Origin: Reyranella sp.
GTDB lineage: Bacteria; Pseudomonadota; Alphaproteobacteria; Reyranellales; Reyranellaceae
Direction of reading: 5' to 3'
Length of the DNA stretch: 7,098 nt
NCBI GenBank assembly: GCA_030681635.1
Contig: JAUXRT010000597.1
Coordinates: 1-7,098, forward strand
The position numbers and the translations under genes were made by a program. Numbering within the stretch: the stretch's first letter is position 1; each line of letters starts with the position of its first letter. The notes beneath the pieces are model-generated. The model was not told the origin of the DNA. It saw only the letters and a program-made list of their open reading frames with translations, and did no database searches. Below are positions 1-6,011 of this stretch, in pieces.

Positions 1-79
1 CAAGACCGCGGGACGGCCCCTCATCCTCCAGGGATCGTACCCGGCGGGCGCTCCGGGCGGGGCATGGTCAAAGGTTTTT

Positions 80-126
80 TCCGGACAACTCCTGACACTC
101 GAAACGTGTGTCAGAAGTTGTCCGGA
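80..126. repeat. Long inverted repeat, 19-nt arms
   Basis: The arms are TCCGGACAACTCCTGACAC (80-98) and GTGTCAGAAGTTGTCCGGA (108-126), separated by the 9 nt TCGAAACGT. They are complementary at 18 of 19 positions. The one mismatch (91/115) is C-A on the plus strand but would be a G-U pair in a minus-strand transcript. A T-run (75-80) precedes the left arm and no T-run follows the right arm, so it does not fit an intrinsic terminator in either direction. It could be a protein-binding palindrome, or two insertion-sequence ends facing each other. Confidence 0.7.
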
Positions 127-130
127 TACG

Positions 131-163
131 CCGAGCCTCTGGAGTGACCTTCCAGGGGCTCGG
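131..163 (+). other. Stem-loop, possible weak terminator
   Basis: The arms CCGAGCCTCTGGA (131-143) and TCCAGGGGCTCGG (151-163) pair over 13 bp with one G-U on the plus strand, around a 7-nt loop GTGACCT. The GC-rich stem and short loop resemble a terminator for a plus-strand gene beyond the left edge. The following bases (CTCATTCTTGCG) are only loosely T-rich, so termination is uncertain. Confidence 0.4.
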
Positions 164-631
164 CTCATTCTTGCGTTCCCGCATACAAGCGGTCGGTCGG
201 CCGGGCGTGTCCGACTAAGGGTTTATGGCTGCGCGCGTATGCTCGATTCGCGTCAGGTTTGCGACAGTCTCCCGGGACGGCCGGATAAGGGAGACCAACG
301 ACTATGTTATTGATCGGCAGGGAATACACCCTGCCCCAAGTGACTCCGCGACCAGGATCCGAAGGCTGGTCCCTTGCATCGCCCGCGTGGAGAACGGGAA
401 CGTCACCCAGTCACGACAAGGAACCGTCCCGTGCAAAGTGACCGGGCGGCTCAGCCTTTGAAGTCAGGCCTCGTGCAACGATAGCGAAAACATAGCGCGA
501 TTCCGGCTGAACCTGTGAATCGCAGATTGCAAATCAGCTTCGCGGATTACGCCTGGCTGCTGGCAATGCATGCACTGCCGCCCGTCCGGTGCTTGCTGGC
601 TACTCAACTATATGGCTTTGATGGAGACACA

Positions 632-1273
632 ATGACCAAAGTAAAAGTTGCCGGCTTCAGTGTCTCGCTCGATGGCTTCGCGGCGGGAACCGCTCAGAGC
701 CTCGATCATCCCCTTGGTGTGCGAGGCGAGGAGCTCTTTCAGTGGTTTTTCCCGACGCGGACTTTTCGTCAGATGCTAGGAAAAGAGGACGGTGAAACCG
801 GCCCTGATGACAGGTTCGCCCAGCGCGCCATGGAAGGTTTCGGCGCCTTCATCCTCGGCCGCAACATGTTCGGACCTGTTCGTGGGGAATGGCCGGACGA
901 TCAATGGAAAGGCTGGTGGGGTGACACGCCGCCTTATCATGCGCCGACTTTCGTCCTGACGCATTATCCGCGACCGCCGATCGAGATGCTGGGCGGGACG
1001 ACATTTCACTTCGTCTCCGACGGCATCGAGGTCGCGCTGCAAAAGGCGCGCGACGCGGCAGGCGCAAAGGACATCAAGATTGGCGGCGGTGTCGAGACGG
1101 TGAAGCAATACGTTCAGGCCGGCCACGTGGATGAAATCCACCTCGCTCTGGCTCCCGTTGCGCTCGGCCAAGGGGAATCGCTCTTCAGCGGCCTGGATCT
1201 TCGCGCTTTGGGATATCGGACCATCGAGCATGTTGCGACAGACCGAGCCACGCACATTGTCCTCGCGAAGTAG
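632..1273 (+). CDS. Dihydrofolate reductase family protein (RibD C-terminal-like fold)
   Basis: The 213-aa protein has the hallmarks of the DHFR/RibD C-terminal superfamily of NAD(P)H-dependent reductases. These are an N-terminal strand with SLDGF (residues 12-16), FILGRNMFG (73-81) ahead of the family's typical W-rich stretch, HAPTFVLTHYPR (103-114), the glycine-rich cofactor loop IGGG (150-153), and VDEIHLALAPVALGQG (167-181). The substrate is unknown; many single-domain members of this family are stand-alone cytosolic oxidoreductases rather than true folate enzymes. The start at 632 is preferred because GGAG sits about 6 nt upstream and the family begins at such a strand. An in-frame GTG at 515 would add 39 residues that do not resemble the family. 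It stands 79 bp before a small plus-strand gene, with a hairpin between them. The family call is firm and the substrate is not. Confidence 0.9.
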   Translation: MTKVKVAGFSVSLDGFAAGTAQSLDHPLGVRGEELFQWFFPTRTFRQMLGKEDGETGPDDRFAQRAMEGFGAFILGRNMFGPVRGEWPDDQWKGWWGDTPPYHAPTFVLTHYPRPPIEMLGGTTFHFVSDGIEVALQKARDAAGAKDIKIGGGVETVKQYVQAGHVDEIHLALAPVALGQGESLFSGLDLRALGYRTIEHVATDRATHIVLAK

Positions 1274-1304
1274 AGTTGGCGATTACGTGACTTGGCCACC
1301 GTCG

Positions 1305-1330
1305 TTGTGCGACGTGCTAACGTCGCACAA
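1305..1330. other. Perfect hairpin with 11-bp arms between two plus-strand genes
   Basis: TTGTGCGACGT (1305-1315) is exactly complementary to ACGTCGCACAA (1320-1330), leaving a 4-nt loop GCTA. It lies 32 bp after the reductase stop and 23 bp before the small gene at 1353. No T-run follows on either strand, so it may be a processing or attenuation hairpin, or a dyad operator, rather than a classical intrinsic terminator. Confidence 0.55.
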
Positions 1331-1352
1331 GTTGAAACATGGGAATTTGCAA

Positions 1353-1562
1353 ATGAGCACAGAAGAGGCGGATAAGGCGAAATACTATTTCGGCTTCCGA
1401 GTAATCAACCCTGCGGGTAGTTGGGTTGTGCAGGGACCATACGACACGAACGACCAAGCGAAGGCTGCACGCGAGGGGGCCAAAGCGTGGGATGCGCACG
1501 TCACTGTACCCTTCTTAGCCAGCTCAAAAGACGAAGCCCTCACTAAGTGCCATATCTTCTGA
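1353..1562 (+). CDS. Small hypothetical protein (69 aa)
   Basis: This is an unrecognised soluble 69-aa protein starting MSTEEADKAKYYFGFRV and ending DEALTKCHIF. It has no signal peptide or membrane segment. The aromatic, strand-like first half (YYFGFRVINPAGSWVVQGPY, 11-30) is followed by an amphipathic stretch rich in Ala and Lys (DQAKAAREGAKAW, 34-46), which suggests a small alpha/beta fold. GGGA lies about 9 nt before the ATG, a usable but weak ribosome site. Local base composition is about 50% G+C (1381-1440), well below guaA. It converges on the minus-strand gene ending at 1604, leaving 41 bp between stops. The balanced, protein-like composition favours a real gene, but no function can be assigned. 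Confidence 0.6.
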   Translation: MSTEEADKAKYYFGFRVINPAGSWVVQGPYDTNDQAKAAREGAKAWDAHVTVPFLASSKDEALTKCHIF

Positions 1563-1603
1563 GGAGCGGATTACTCAGAGTTGGCGTGTGCCGCAGCAGA
1601 CGA

Positions 1604-2542
1604 TCATGTTGCTCTTGAGAAATCAAACAGCACGGGCGACCAGTCGGTCGCCGGCTCTTCATACAGGTGGATATAGATTTCGGACGGCGGCCAACTCGGC
1701 AGCATGGAGAATTTGTAAGAGGCCTGAAGTTCGGATCTCTGACCAAGTCCGCTACTCAATCCGAATTGCGCCGCCATCATCACGGCGCACGCACTTAGCG
1801 CCTCGAAAACATGGAACAGTGTGGCCTTTTCAAACTCGGCTTCTCGATTGTGCTTCACCGCATTGTACGCGGCGTACCATCCCAGCTCTTGCGTCGGTCT
1901 CCCACTACTGCCCCAATCCCCAAAAGGCGAAATATCCTCGAGCCAGGGATAGTTAGGAAACGTCACCGAATACTCGTCGAGCTTCATCGCTCGCCGTAGC
2001 ACCACGTAGTCCTGAGTATTGTAGCGATCTTTGTTCATGCCATTTGCAGTCAACACACCGCGCCAATGAGCTTCCACCTCAGTGCACGCCAGAATCAGCA
2101 AGTTACGGATGTCATGTCCAAAGGTGGAAAAATTTGAGGGCACCGGCTGAACAGTTTGGCAAATTCGGTCCAACTGTCTTGTCAACGTAGTCAACTGGCC
2201 GCGAGCGATTGCAACAACGTTCGTCTCTCGACGTACTCCGGGGTTCGCTCCTGGCGCCTCACCTGGGTGCTGATCGCTGGGGCGCGCCATGCGAGGATAG
2301 TATTCGCCTGGGCGCAGTTTGATCCTGTGGAAGGGGTTTCGGCCATCATGCTCGAACCAAGGAGTGAGTTGCCGAATCGTCGACCATATCGTTTCTCCCG
2401 GTTTCGCCTTGAAATAGGTTCCGGGGCCTTCCTCAGCGTTTGAAACGCCAATTCGGATTGCAACATCGTCGTTGATCTTCCATATCCCAAGCGGCCCGCC
2501 ATCTTGACCCATTCGGAGATAGTAGCTCATCGCCAGCGTCAT
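1604..2542 (-). CDS. Hypothetical protein, possible HEPN-like C-terminal region (312 aa)
   Basis: This is not a family I can name. The N-terminal part (1-85) looks like a mixed strand domain (SYYLRMGQDGGPLGIWKIN, then an acidic and aromatic stretch). A Pro/Gly-rich linker follows at about 86-104. The rest is mostly helical, with HDIRNLLILACTEVEAHW (143-160) and GWYAAYNAVKHNREAEFEKA (221-240), then a hydrophobic helix ALSACAVMMAAQFG (248-261). Paired helices with RN and NxxKH motifs recall HEPN domains, but a canonical R-x4-6-H motif is not certain. The start at 2542 has GAGG about 8 nt upstream (GAGGTCAGGGTT before ATG); an in-frame ATG at 2530 has no such site. It follows the AbiU2-like gene by 48 bp on the same strand, so the two are probably co-transcribed. 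No transmembrane segment is evident. Confidence 0.75.
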   Translation of the reverse strand: MTLAMSYYLRMGQDGGPLGIWKINDDVAIRIGVSNAEEGPGTYFKAKPGETIWSTIRQLTPWFEHDGRNPFHRIKLRPGEYYPRMARPSDQHPGEAPGANPGVRRETNVVAIARGQLTTLTRQLDRICQTVQPVPSNFSTFGHDIRNLLILACTEVEAHWRGVLTANGMNKDRYNTQDYVVLRRAMKLDEYSVTFPNYPWLEDISPFGDWGSSGRPTQELGWYAAYNAVKHNREAEFEKATLFHVFEALSACAVMMAAQFGLSSGLGQRSELQASYKFSMLPSWPPSEIYIHLYEEPATDWSPVLFDFSRAT

Positions 2543-2590
2543 AACCCTGACCTCAAGTTTGGGATAGCGATGACGGCGTGGGCTGCGAGA

Positions 2591-3310
2591 TCACAAATCC
2601 CTTCTCCAATCATCCTGCAACGGCTTCCCTTCCTTGAGTCGCTGCCGCTTCAACTCCAAGCCCCTCACTCCCGCATCTAACACGTACAACAAGGAATGGG
2701 CTCCGCCACTCGGGCGAGGAACATCAAAGTGTAATTCGGAGTCAAAGTAGTGACTGGAAATCGCACTCAAGACTTTTGAAATCGCATCTAACGCAGACTT
2801 AATCTGAAGTCTGCTCCCTCCTGTGAGCGGCGTAGTCGGCCGTCCCAGAGCCAGCATAAGATCATTGTGTGCGATACGACGATTGCGCAGATCGCGACAG
2901 AACTCCGTCTGATGGACTGCCTGGCTAACCAGCTCACTTACCTTGCTCTGCAGACTTGCATCTAGGATAAGGTTCGGAAGCCCTCGAACCGTTAGATTCC
3001 CACGATCACCCCTACCTCCCGATTTTGCCGGGTCAGTGAGACGAGCTAGGTGGAGTAGGCAGCTATCCCAAAGCTCGTCCTGAAGCATTCTGAAGAACAT
3101 CGGTGCAGCTCGATTGAGCAATTCAATCCTCTGCGGCCTGGCGCCGAAGAGAACTACGTACTCACCCCAATAGACATAGATTGTTGCAACGGCCTGCCAA
3201 AGCGCCGAGTACACGCTCCCGAGATCTTCGCCCATCGCGGCGATGTTTCTCTGTCTCGCCTCGTCAGCGCTCAAGGTCTCCGCTGCCAACCTCGCCTCAC
3301 TCCCATTCAA
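2591..3310 (-). CDS. HEPN/AbiU2-like protein, putative abortive-infection RNase
   Basis: The 239-aa helical protein resembles the HEPN_AbiU2 family. A conserved opening is seen at DEARQRNIAAMGEDLGSVYSALW (16-38), followed by YVYWGEYVVLFG (46-57), LLNRAAPMFF (64-73), LLHLARLTDP (85-94) and the diagnostic RNRRIAHND (142-150). The last fits the HEPN R-x4-6-H ribonuclease motif (R142, H148). Many HEPN proteins are RNases in toxin-antitoxin or phage-defence systems. The longest frame starts at TTG 3310, inside the guaA-like remnant and without a good ribosome site. TTG at 3289 has GTGAGG about 5 nt upstream and keeps the conserved N-terminus, so it may be the true start. ATG 3235 would remove conserved residues. 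Either the gene was joined to the attachment repeat by integration, or its original start and promoter were lost. The family call is good; activity is untested. Confidence 0.82.
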   Translation of the reverse strand: MNGSEARLAAETLSADEARQRNIAAMGEDLGSVYSALWQAVATIYVYWGEYVVLFGARPQRIELLNRAAPMFFRMLQDELWDSCLLHLARLTDPAKSGGRGDRGNLTVRGLPNLILDASLQSKVSELVSQAVHQTEFCRDLRNRRIAHNDLMLALGRPTTPLTGGSRLQIKSALDAISKVLSAISSHYFDSELHFDVPRPSGGAHSLLYVLDAGVRGLELKRQRLKEGKPLQDDWRRDL

Positions 3311-3345
3311 TCGTGCCGGGCCGCTTGCTCGTGATGTCGTAGATG
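3295..3345. repeat. Outer att-like direct repeat (copy of guaA 3' end)
   Basis: This stretch matches 4221-4271 in the same orientation at 44 of 51 positions, offset by 926 bp, including an exact 16-base run GCTTGCTCGTGATGTC (3323-3338 and 4249-4264). Similarity fades at both ends. It is the expected product of site-specific integration into the guaA terminus. Confidence 0.85.
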
Positions 3346-3347
3346 AG
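3297..3347 (-). pseudogene. guaA 3'-end remnant (last 16 codons plus stop)
   Basis: Read on the minus strand, this gives L-I-Y-D-I-T-S-K-R-P-G-T-I-E-W-E followed by TGA, the GuaA C-terminus. The intact gene at 4223 ends V-T-Y-D-I-T-S-K-P-P-G-T-I-E-W-E. In the last 14 codons five bases differ and four of them are silent (TAC/TAT, CCC/CCT, GGC/GGG, GAA/GAG); only CGG/CCG changes the residue. The fragment therefore appears to come from a functional guaA of another lineage, or the chromosomal end before an island arrived. No other part of GuaA precedes it: 20 bp further upstream is the stop of the nuclease-like gene. Confidence 0.85.
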
Positions 3348-3366
3348 TGTTTGCGGCCGGCAAGTT

Positions 3367-4158
3367 CTAGAACAGCTTGTTCAACAACGTCGGCTCGCCC
3401 GACTTAAGACGTTCGAGCATGTTATTTACATAAAACATGTCAGGCGATGCATTCGCAGGCAGAACGATCACGACGTAGTCCGGTTGGTCTTTGTTCAGCG
3501 CAAAAGTGACCAATCCAACGCCATGAATACTGCAAAGGGACTTGAGTCGATTCATATCGTCGCTGCTCGTTGAGTTCGGCACGACGATGTAACTGCGGTG
3601 CGAGAAAAGCCGGTATGCGACCGCTTGCCCGAAGGCGACAACTGGTTGACCAGGAACTGCCTTGATTTCGGCCGTCACTATCTGAGGTTCGAATTTGAAG
3701 ATGTCCTGCGCACGGGGCTTTAGAACGCCGATAACATCAGGCGTCCCCCATTTGCCGCCGAGGCTACTCCCACCGAGCGGAGCGGCCACCGTCGCCTCAT
3801 CGTTCTCTTCCAGCCACTCCGCAAAGCTGGCGTAAAAGTCCTGTTCCGTAAGAGTCTCATATCCAGGTGCGTCAGCTTTGACGGGAGTCGTTCCCGTCTC
3901 CATCTCTTTGGCGCTCGCGGCGGCGTCGTCAGCCTCCATGAATTTTGCCAATTGATAAGTCCCACGCGCGACTTTCACGATTTCAGACGATCGAGTGGTA
4001 AGCAAATTATGGACACCACCATGAACACTGTTGTGCGGCGTGTCCGGTGCGGTTGCTTCCACTGCGCGAAGCAGATCAGACCACCGAATGCCCTGTGGAT
4101 TTTGTTCAAGAACGACGAGAGCCCGCTCATGGATTTGCTGACGATTGAGTTTTGTCAC
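3367..4158 (-). CDS. Winged-helix plus PD-(D/E)XK nuclease-like protein
   Basis: The 263-aa protein has two parts. Residues 8-71 look like a HARE-HTH-type winged helix: ALVVLEQNPQGIRWSDLLRA, then SVHGGVHNLL, then a wing ending IVKVARGTYQL. After a low-complexity Ala/Glu linker (72-98), residues 104-220 look like a restriction-endonuclease fold: FYASFAEWLEE, GTPDVIGV (D141), VTAEIKAV (E164, K166), then AFGQAVAYRLFSHRSYIVVP with Q178 and Y182. D...E-x-K with a following Q/Y helix fits PD-(D/E)XK. The role is presumably DNA binding and cleavage, as in restriction or defence; that is inference. The start is GTG with a strong site (GAGGGGG about 5 nt upstream). It begins 64 bp after the guaA stop, with no obvious terminator between, so read-through from guaA may drive it. 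It is the only gene between the two att-like repeats. Confidence 0.8.
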   Translation of the reverse strand: MTKLNRQQIHERALVVLEQNPQGIRWSDLLRAVEATAPDTPHNSVHGGVHNLLTTRSSEIVKVARGTYQLAKFMEADDAAASAKEMETGTTPVKADAPGYETLTEQDFYASFAEWLEENDEATVAAPLGGSSLGGKWGTPDVIGVLKPRAQDIFKFEPQIVTAEIKAVPGQPVVAFGQAVAYRLFSHRSYIVVPNSTSSDDMNRLKSLCSIHGVGLVTFALNKDQPDYVVIVLPANASPDMFYVNNMLERLKSGEPTLLNKLF

Positions 4159-4220
4159 TCGAGCCCCCTCAACAACTTCTTAGCGTCGCTAGTTCCTTAG
4201 CTGTGGCTGAAGGCTCAACC

Positions 4221-4271
4221 CCTCACTCCCACTCAATCGTCCCAGGCGGCTTGCTCGTGATGTCATAGGTC
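4221..4271. repeat. Inner att-like direct repeat within the guaA 3' end
   Basis: This is the proximal partner of the repeat at 3295-3345 (44 of 51 identical, same orientation). It covers the last 15 or so codons and the stop of intact guaA. The 3' end of guaA is a described integration site for tyrosine-recombinase islands, which preserve the gene by carrying a copy of its end. Confidence 0.85.
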
Positions 4272-5773
4272 ACGCGATTGATGCCGGGGCATTCATTGAT
4301 GATCCGCGCCGCGACCCGCCCCAAAAACGCATGCTCGAACGGGTAATAGTCCGCCGTCATGCCGTCGGTCGAGGTGACGGCGCGGAGCGCGCAGGCCTGG
4401 TCGTAGGTGCGGCCATCGCCCATCACGCCCACGGTGCGCACCGGCAGCAACACGGCGAAGGCCTGCCAGATCTCATCGTAGAGACCGGACTTGCGGATCT
4501 CGTCGAGATAGACGGCGTCGACCTGGCGCAGGAGGTCGAGCTTCTCCTTGGTGATGTCGCCCGGAATGCGGATGGCAAGGCCGGGGCCGGGGAACGGATG
4601 GCGGTTGACGAGGTCGGCCGGCAGGCCGAGCTCGCGGCCGAGCACCCTCACCTCGTCCTTGAACAGTTCCCGCAGCGGCTCCACCAGCTTCATGTTCATG
4701 CGCGCCGGCAGCCCGCCGACATTGTGGTGGCTCTTGATGGTCACCGAGGGTCCGCCGGTGAAGGACACCGACTCGATCACGTCGGGATAGAGCGTGCCCT
4801 GGGCCAGGAACTGCGCGCCGCCGATCTTCTTCGCTTCCGCATCGAACACGTCGATGAACAGCGCGCCGATGGTCTTGCGCTTGGTCTCGGGATCGGTGAC
4901 GCCGGCCAACGCCTTCAGGAACAGCTCCGAAGCATCGGCATGGACCAGCGGGATGTTGTAGTGGTCGCGGAACAGGCGGACGACCTCCGCGCCCTCGTTC
5001 AGGCGCAAGAGGCCGTGGTCGACGAACACGCACTGGAGCTGGTCGCCGATCGCCTCGTGCAGCAGCACGGCCACGACCGACGAATCGACGCCGCCGGAGA
5101 GGCCGCAGATCACCTTGCCCTTGCCGACCTGGGCACGGATCTGGGCGATGGCGCGCTCGCGGAAGGCCGCCATGGTCCAGTCGCCCGTGGCGCCCGCGAT
5201 TTTTAGCGCGAAGTTGCGCAGCAGCTTGGCGCCGTCGGGCGTGTGCATGACCTCGGGGTGGAACTGCACGCCGTAGTAGCCGCGCTTCTCGTCGGAGATG
5301 GCGGCGAAGGGGGCGTTGTCGCTGGCGGCGATGACGCTGAAGCCGGGCGGCAGTTTGGTGACCCGGTCGCCGTGGCTCATCCAGACCTGCTTGCGGTCGC
5401 CCGGCATCCAGACACCGTCAAATAGCGCCGAGCCCGCCTTGACCTCGACCTCGGCGCGGCCGAATTCGCGGTGGTGGCCCGATTCGACCGTGCCGCCCAG
5501 TTGCTGGGCCATGGTCTGCTCGCCGTAGCAGATGCCGAGAACAGGCACTTTGGCGGCAAAAATGGCGGGATGGGCCGACGGCGACTGGCCCTCGATCACC
5601 GAGGCCGGGCCGCCCGAGAGGATGATGCCCTTGGGGTCGAAGGCCTTGATCTTGACGTCGTCAATCGACTGAAAGGGGTGGATTTCACAGTACACCCCGG
5701 CTTCGCGCAGGCGCCGGGCAATCAGCTGGGTAACCTGGGAACCGAAATCGACGATCAGCAAACGGTCGGTCAT
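4223..5773 (-). CDS. guaA: GMP synthase (glutamine-hydrolysing)
   Basis: GuaA converts XMP, glutamine and ATP to GMP, glutamate, AMP and PPi, the last step of guanine nucleotide synthesis, in the cytosol. The 516 aa match the usual length. The N-terminal class I glutamine amidotransferase has GICYGEQ with nucleophile C82 and VQFHPEV with H172 and E174. The ATP-pyrophosphatase domain has the PP-loop SGGVDSS (226-232). The C-terminal dimerisation domain carries HPFPGPGLAIRI (392-403), and the protein ends in the invariant TIEWE. The start at 5773 gives MTDRLLIVDFGSQ, the expected N-terminus; the frame remains open further upstream into the intergenic palindrome, but that extension is not GuaA-like. 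There is no strong ribosome site. All catalytic residues are present, so the attached foreign DNA has not damaged the gene. Confidence 0.98.
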   Translation of the reverse strand: MTDRLLIVDFGSQVTQLIARRLREAGVYCEIHPFQSIDDVKIKAFDPKGIILSGGPASVIEGQSPSAHPAIFAAKVPVLGICYGEQTMAQQLGGTVESGHHREFGRAEVEVKAGSALFDGVWMPGDRKQVWMSHGDRVTKLPPGFSVIAASDNAPFAAISDEKRGYYGVQFHPEVMHTPDGAKLLRNFALKIAGATGDWTMAAFRERAIAQIRAQVGKGKVICGLSGGVDSSVVAVLLHEAIGDQLQCVFVDHGLLRLNEGAEVVRLFRDHYNIPLVHADASELFLKALAGVTDPETKRKTIGALFIDVFDAEAKKIGGAQFLAQGTLYPDVIESVSFTGGPSVTIKSHHNVGGLPARMNMKLVEPLRELFKDEVRVLGRELGLPADLVNRHPFPGPGLAIRIPGDITKEKLDLLRQVDAVYLDEIRKSGLYDEIWQAFAVLLPVRTVGVMGDGRTYDQACALRAVTSTDGMTADYYPFEHAFLGRVAARIINECPGINRVTYDITSKPPGTIEWE

Positions 5774-5869
5774 GGGGGGATATAAACAGCGCGGCTGTGG
5801 GCAGCAACCGTGGTGGTGTGGATACCCTGCTCTTCCGGACCGCGGGCCTCCTCCCCGCCAACACACAAA

Positions 5870-5976
5870 CCTCATGCTGAGGAGGGCGCGTAGCGCCCGT
5901 CTCGAAGCATGGGCAACAGACGCAGTGCTCGTTCCCATGCTTCGAGACGGCCCTTCGGGCCTCCTCAGCATGAGGG
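5870..5976. repeat. Nested palindromic repeat (REP/MITE-like), 107 bp
   Basis: The outer arms CTCATGCTGAGGAGG (5871-5885) and CCTCCTCAGCATGAG pair. The inner arms CGTCTCGAAGCATGGG (ending 5913) and CCCATGCTTCGAGACG (from 5934) also pair, around a 20-nt loop. Between outer and inner segments each arm carries its own mini-hairpin: GGGCGC-GTA-GCGCCC (5884-5898) on the left and GGCCC-TTC-GGGCC (5949-5961) on the right. The motif is of a type scattered widely in Hyphomicrobiales genomes. It lies in the GNAT-guaA gap, 35 bp after the GNAT stop, and might limit read-through into guaA, although no T-run follows. Confidence 0.85.
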
Positions 5977-6011
5977 TTTATTGGGTTTGGCCAGGATGGG
6001 TGTGGAGGCGA

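Larger units (their letters stand above)
1..631. other. Region without a convincing gene; contains hairpins
   Basis: No reading frame here shows recognisable protein features. A 78-codon frame at 225-461 (+) is open, but its AAGG lies only about 3 nt before the ATG and its product is not recognisable. A frame open from the left edge to about 305 (+) has no good start and looks fortuitous. What can be seen are two hairpins, at 80-126 and 131-163, and a smaller one at 316-335 with arms GGCAGGG/CCCTGCC and a 6-nt loop. The right end should hold the promoter of the reductase gene that starts at 632, but no clear -35/-10 pair could be picked out. Confidence 0.5.

Noticed and set aside
225..461. 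Plus-strand 78-codon frame
   Set aside because: Poorly spaced ribosome site, Arg-rich unrecognisable product and no context support; high-GC DNA often gives such frames.
776..1255. Minus-strand 159-codon frame opposite the reductase
   Set aside because: The plus-strand frame has clear DHFR-family motifs; this one has none.
2658..2672. CCCCTCACTCCC match to the start of the guaA repeat, as a third att site
   Set aside because: Only 12 bases match, similarity stops at once, and it lies inside the coding region of the AbiU2-like gene.
4331..5206. Plus-strand 291-codon frame antisense to guaA
   Set aside because: Shadow of guaA in the opposite strand, with His/Val/Leu/Ala-rich composition typical of high-GC antisense frames.
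5774..5971. N-terminal extension of GuaA to 582 aa
   Set aside because: The extension is translated from the palindromic repeat and spacer; GuaA proteins begin at the MTDRLLIVDFGSQ position.
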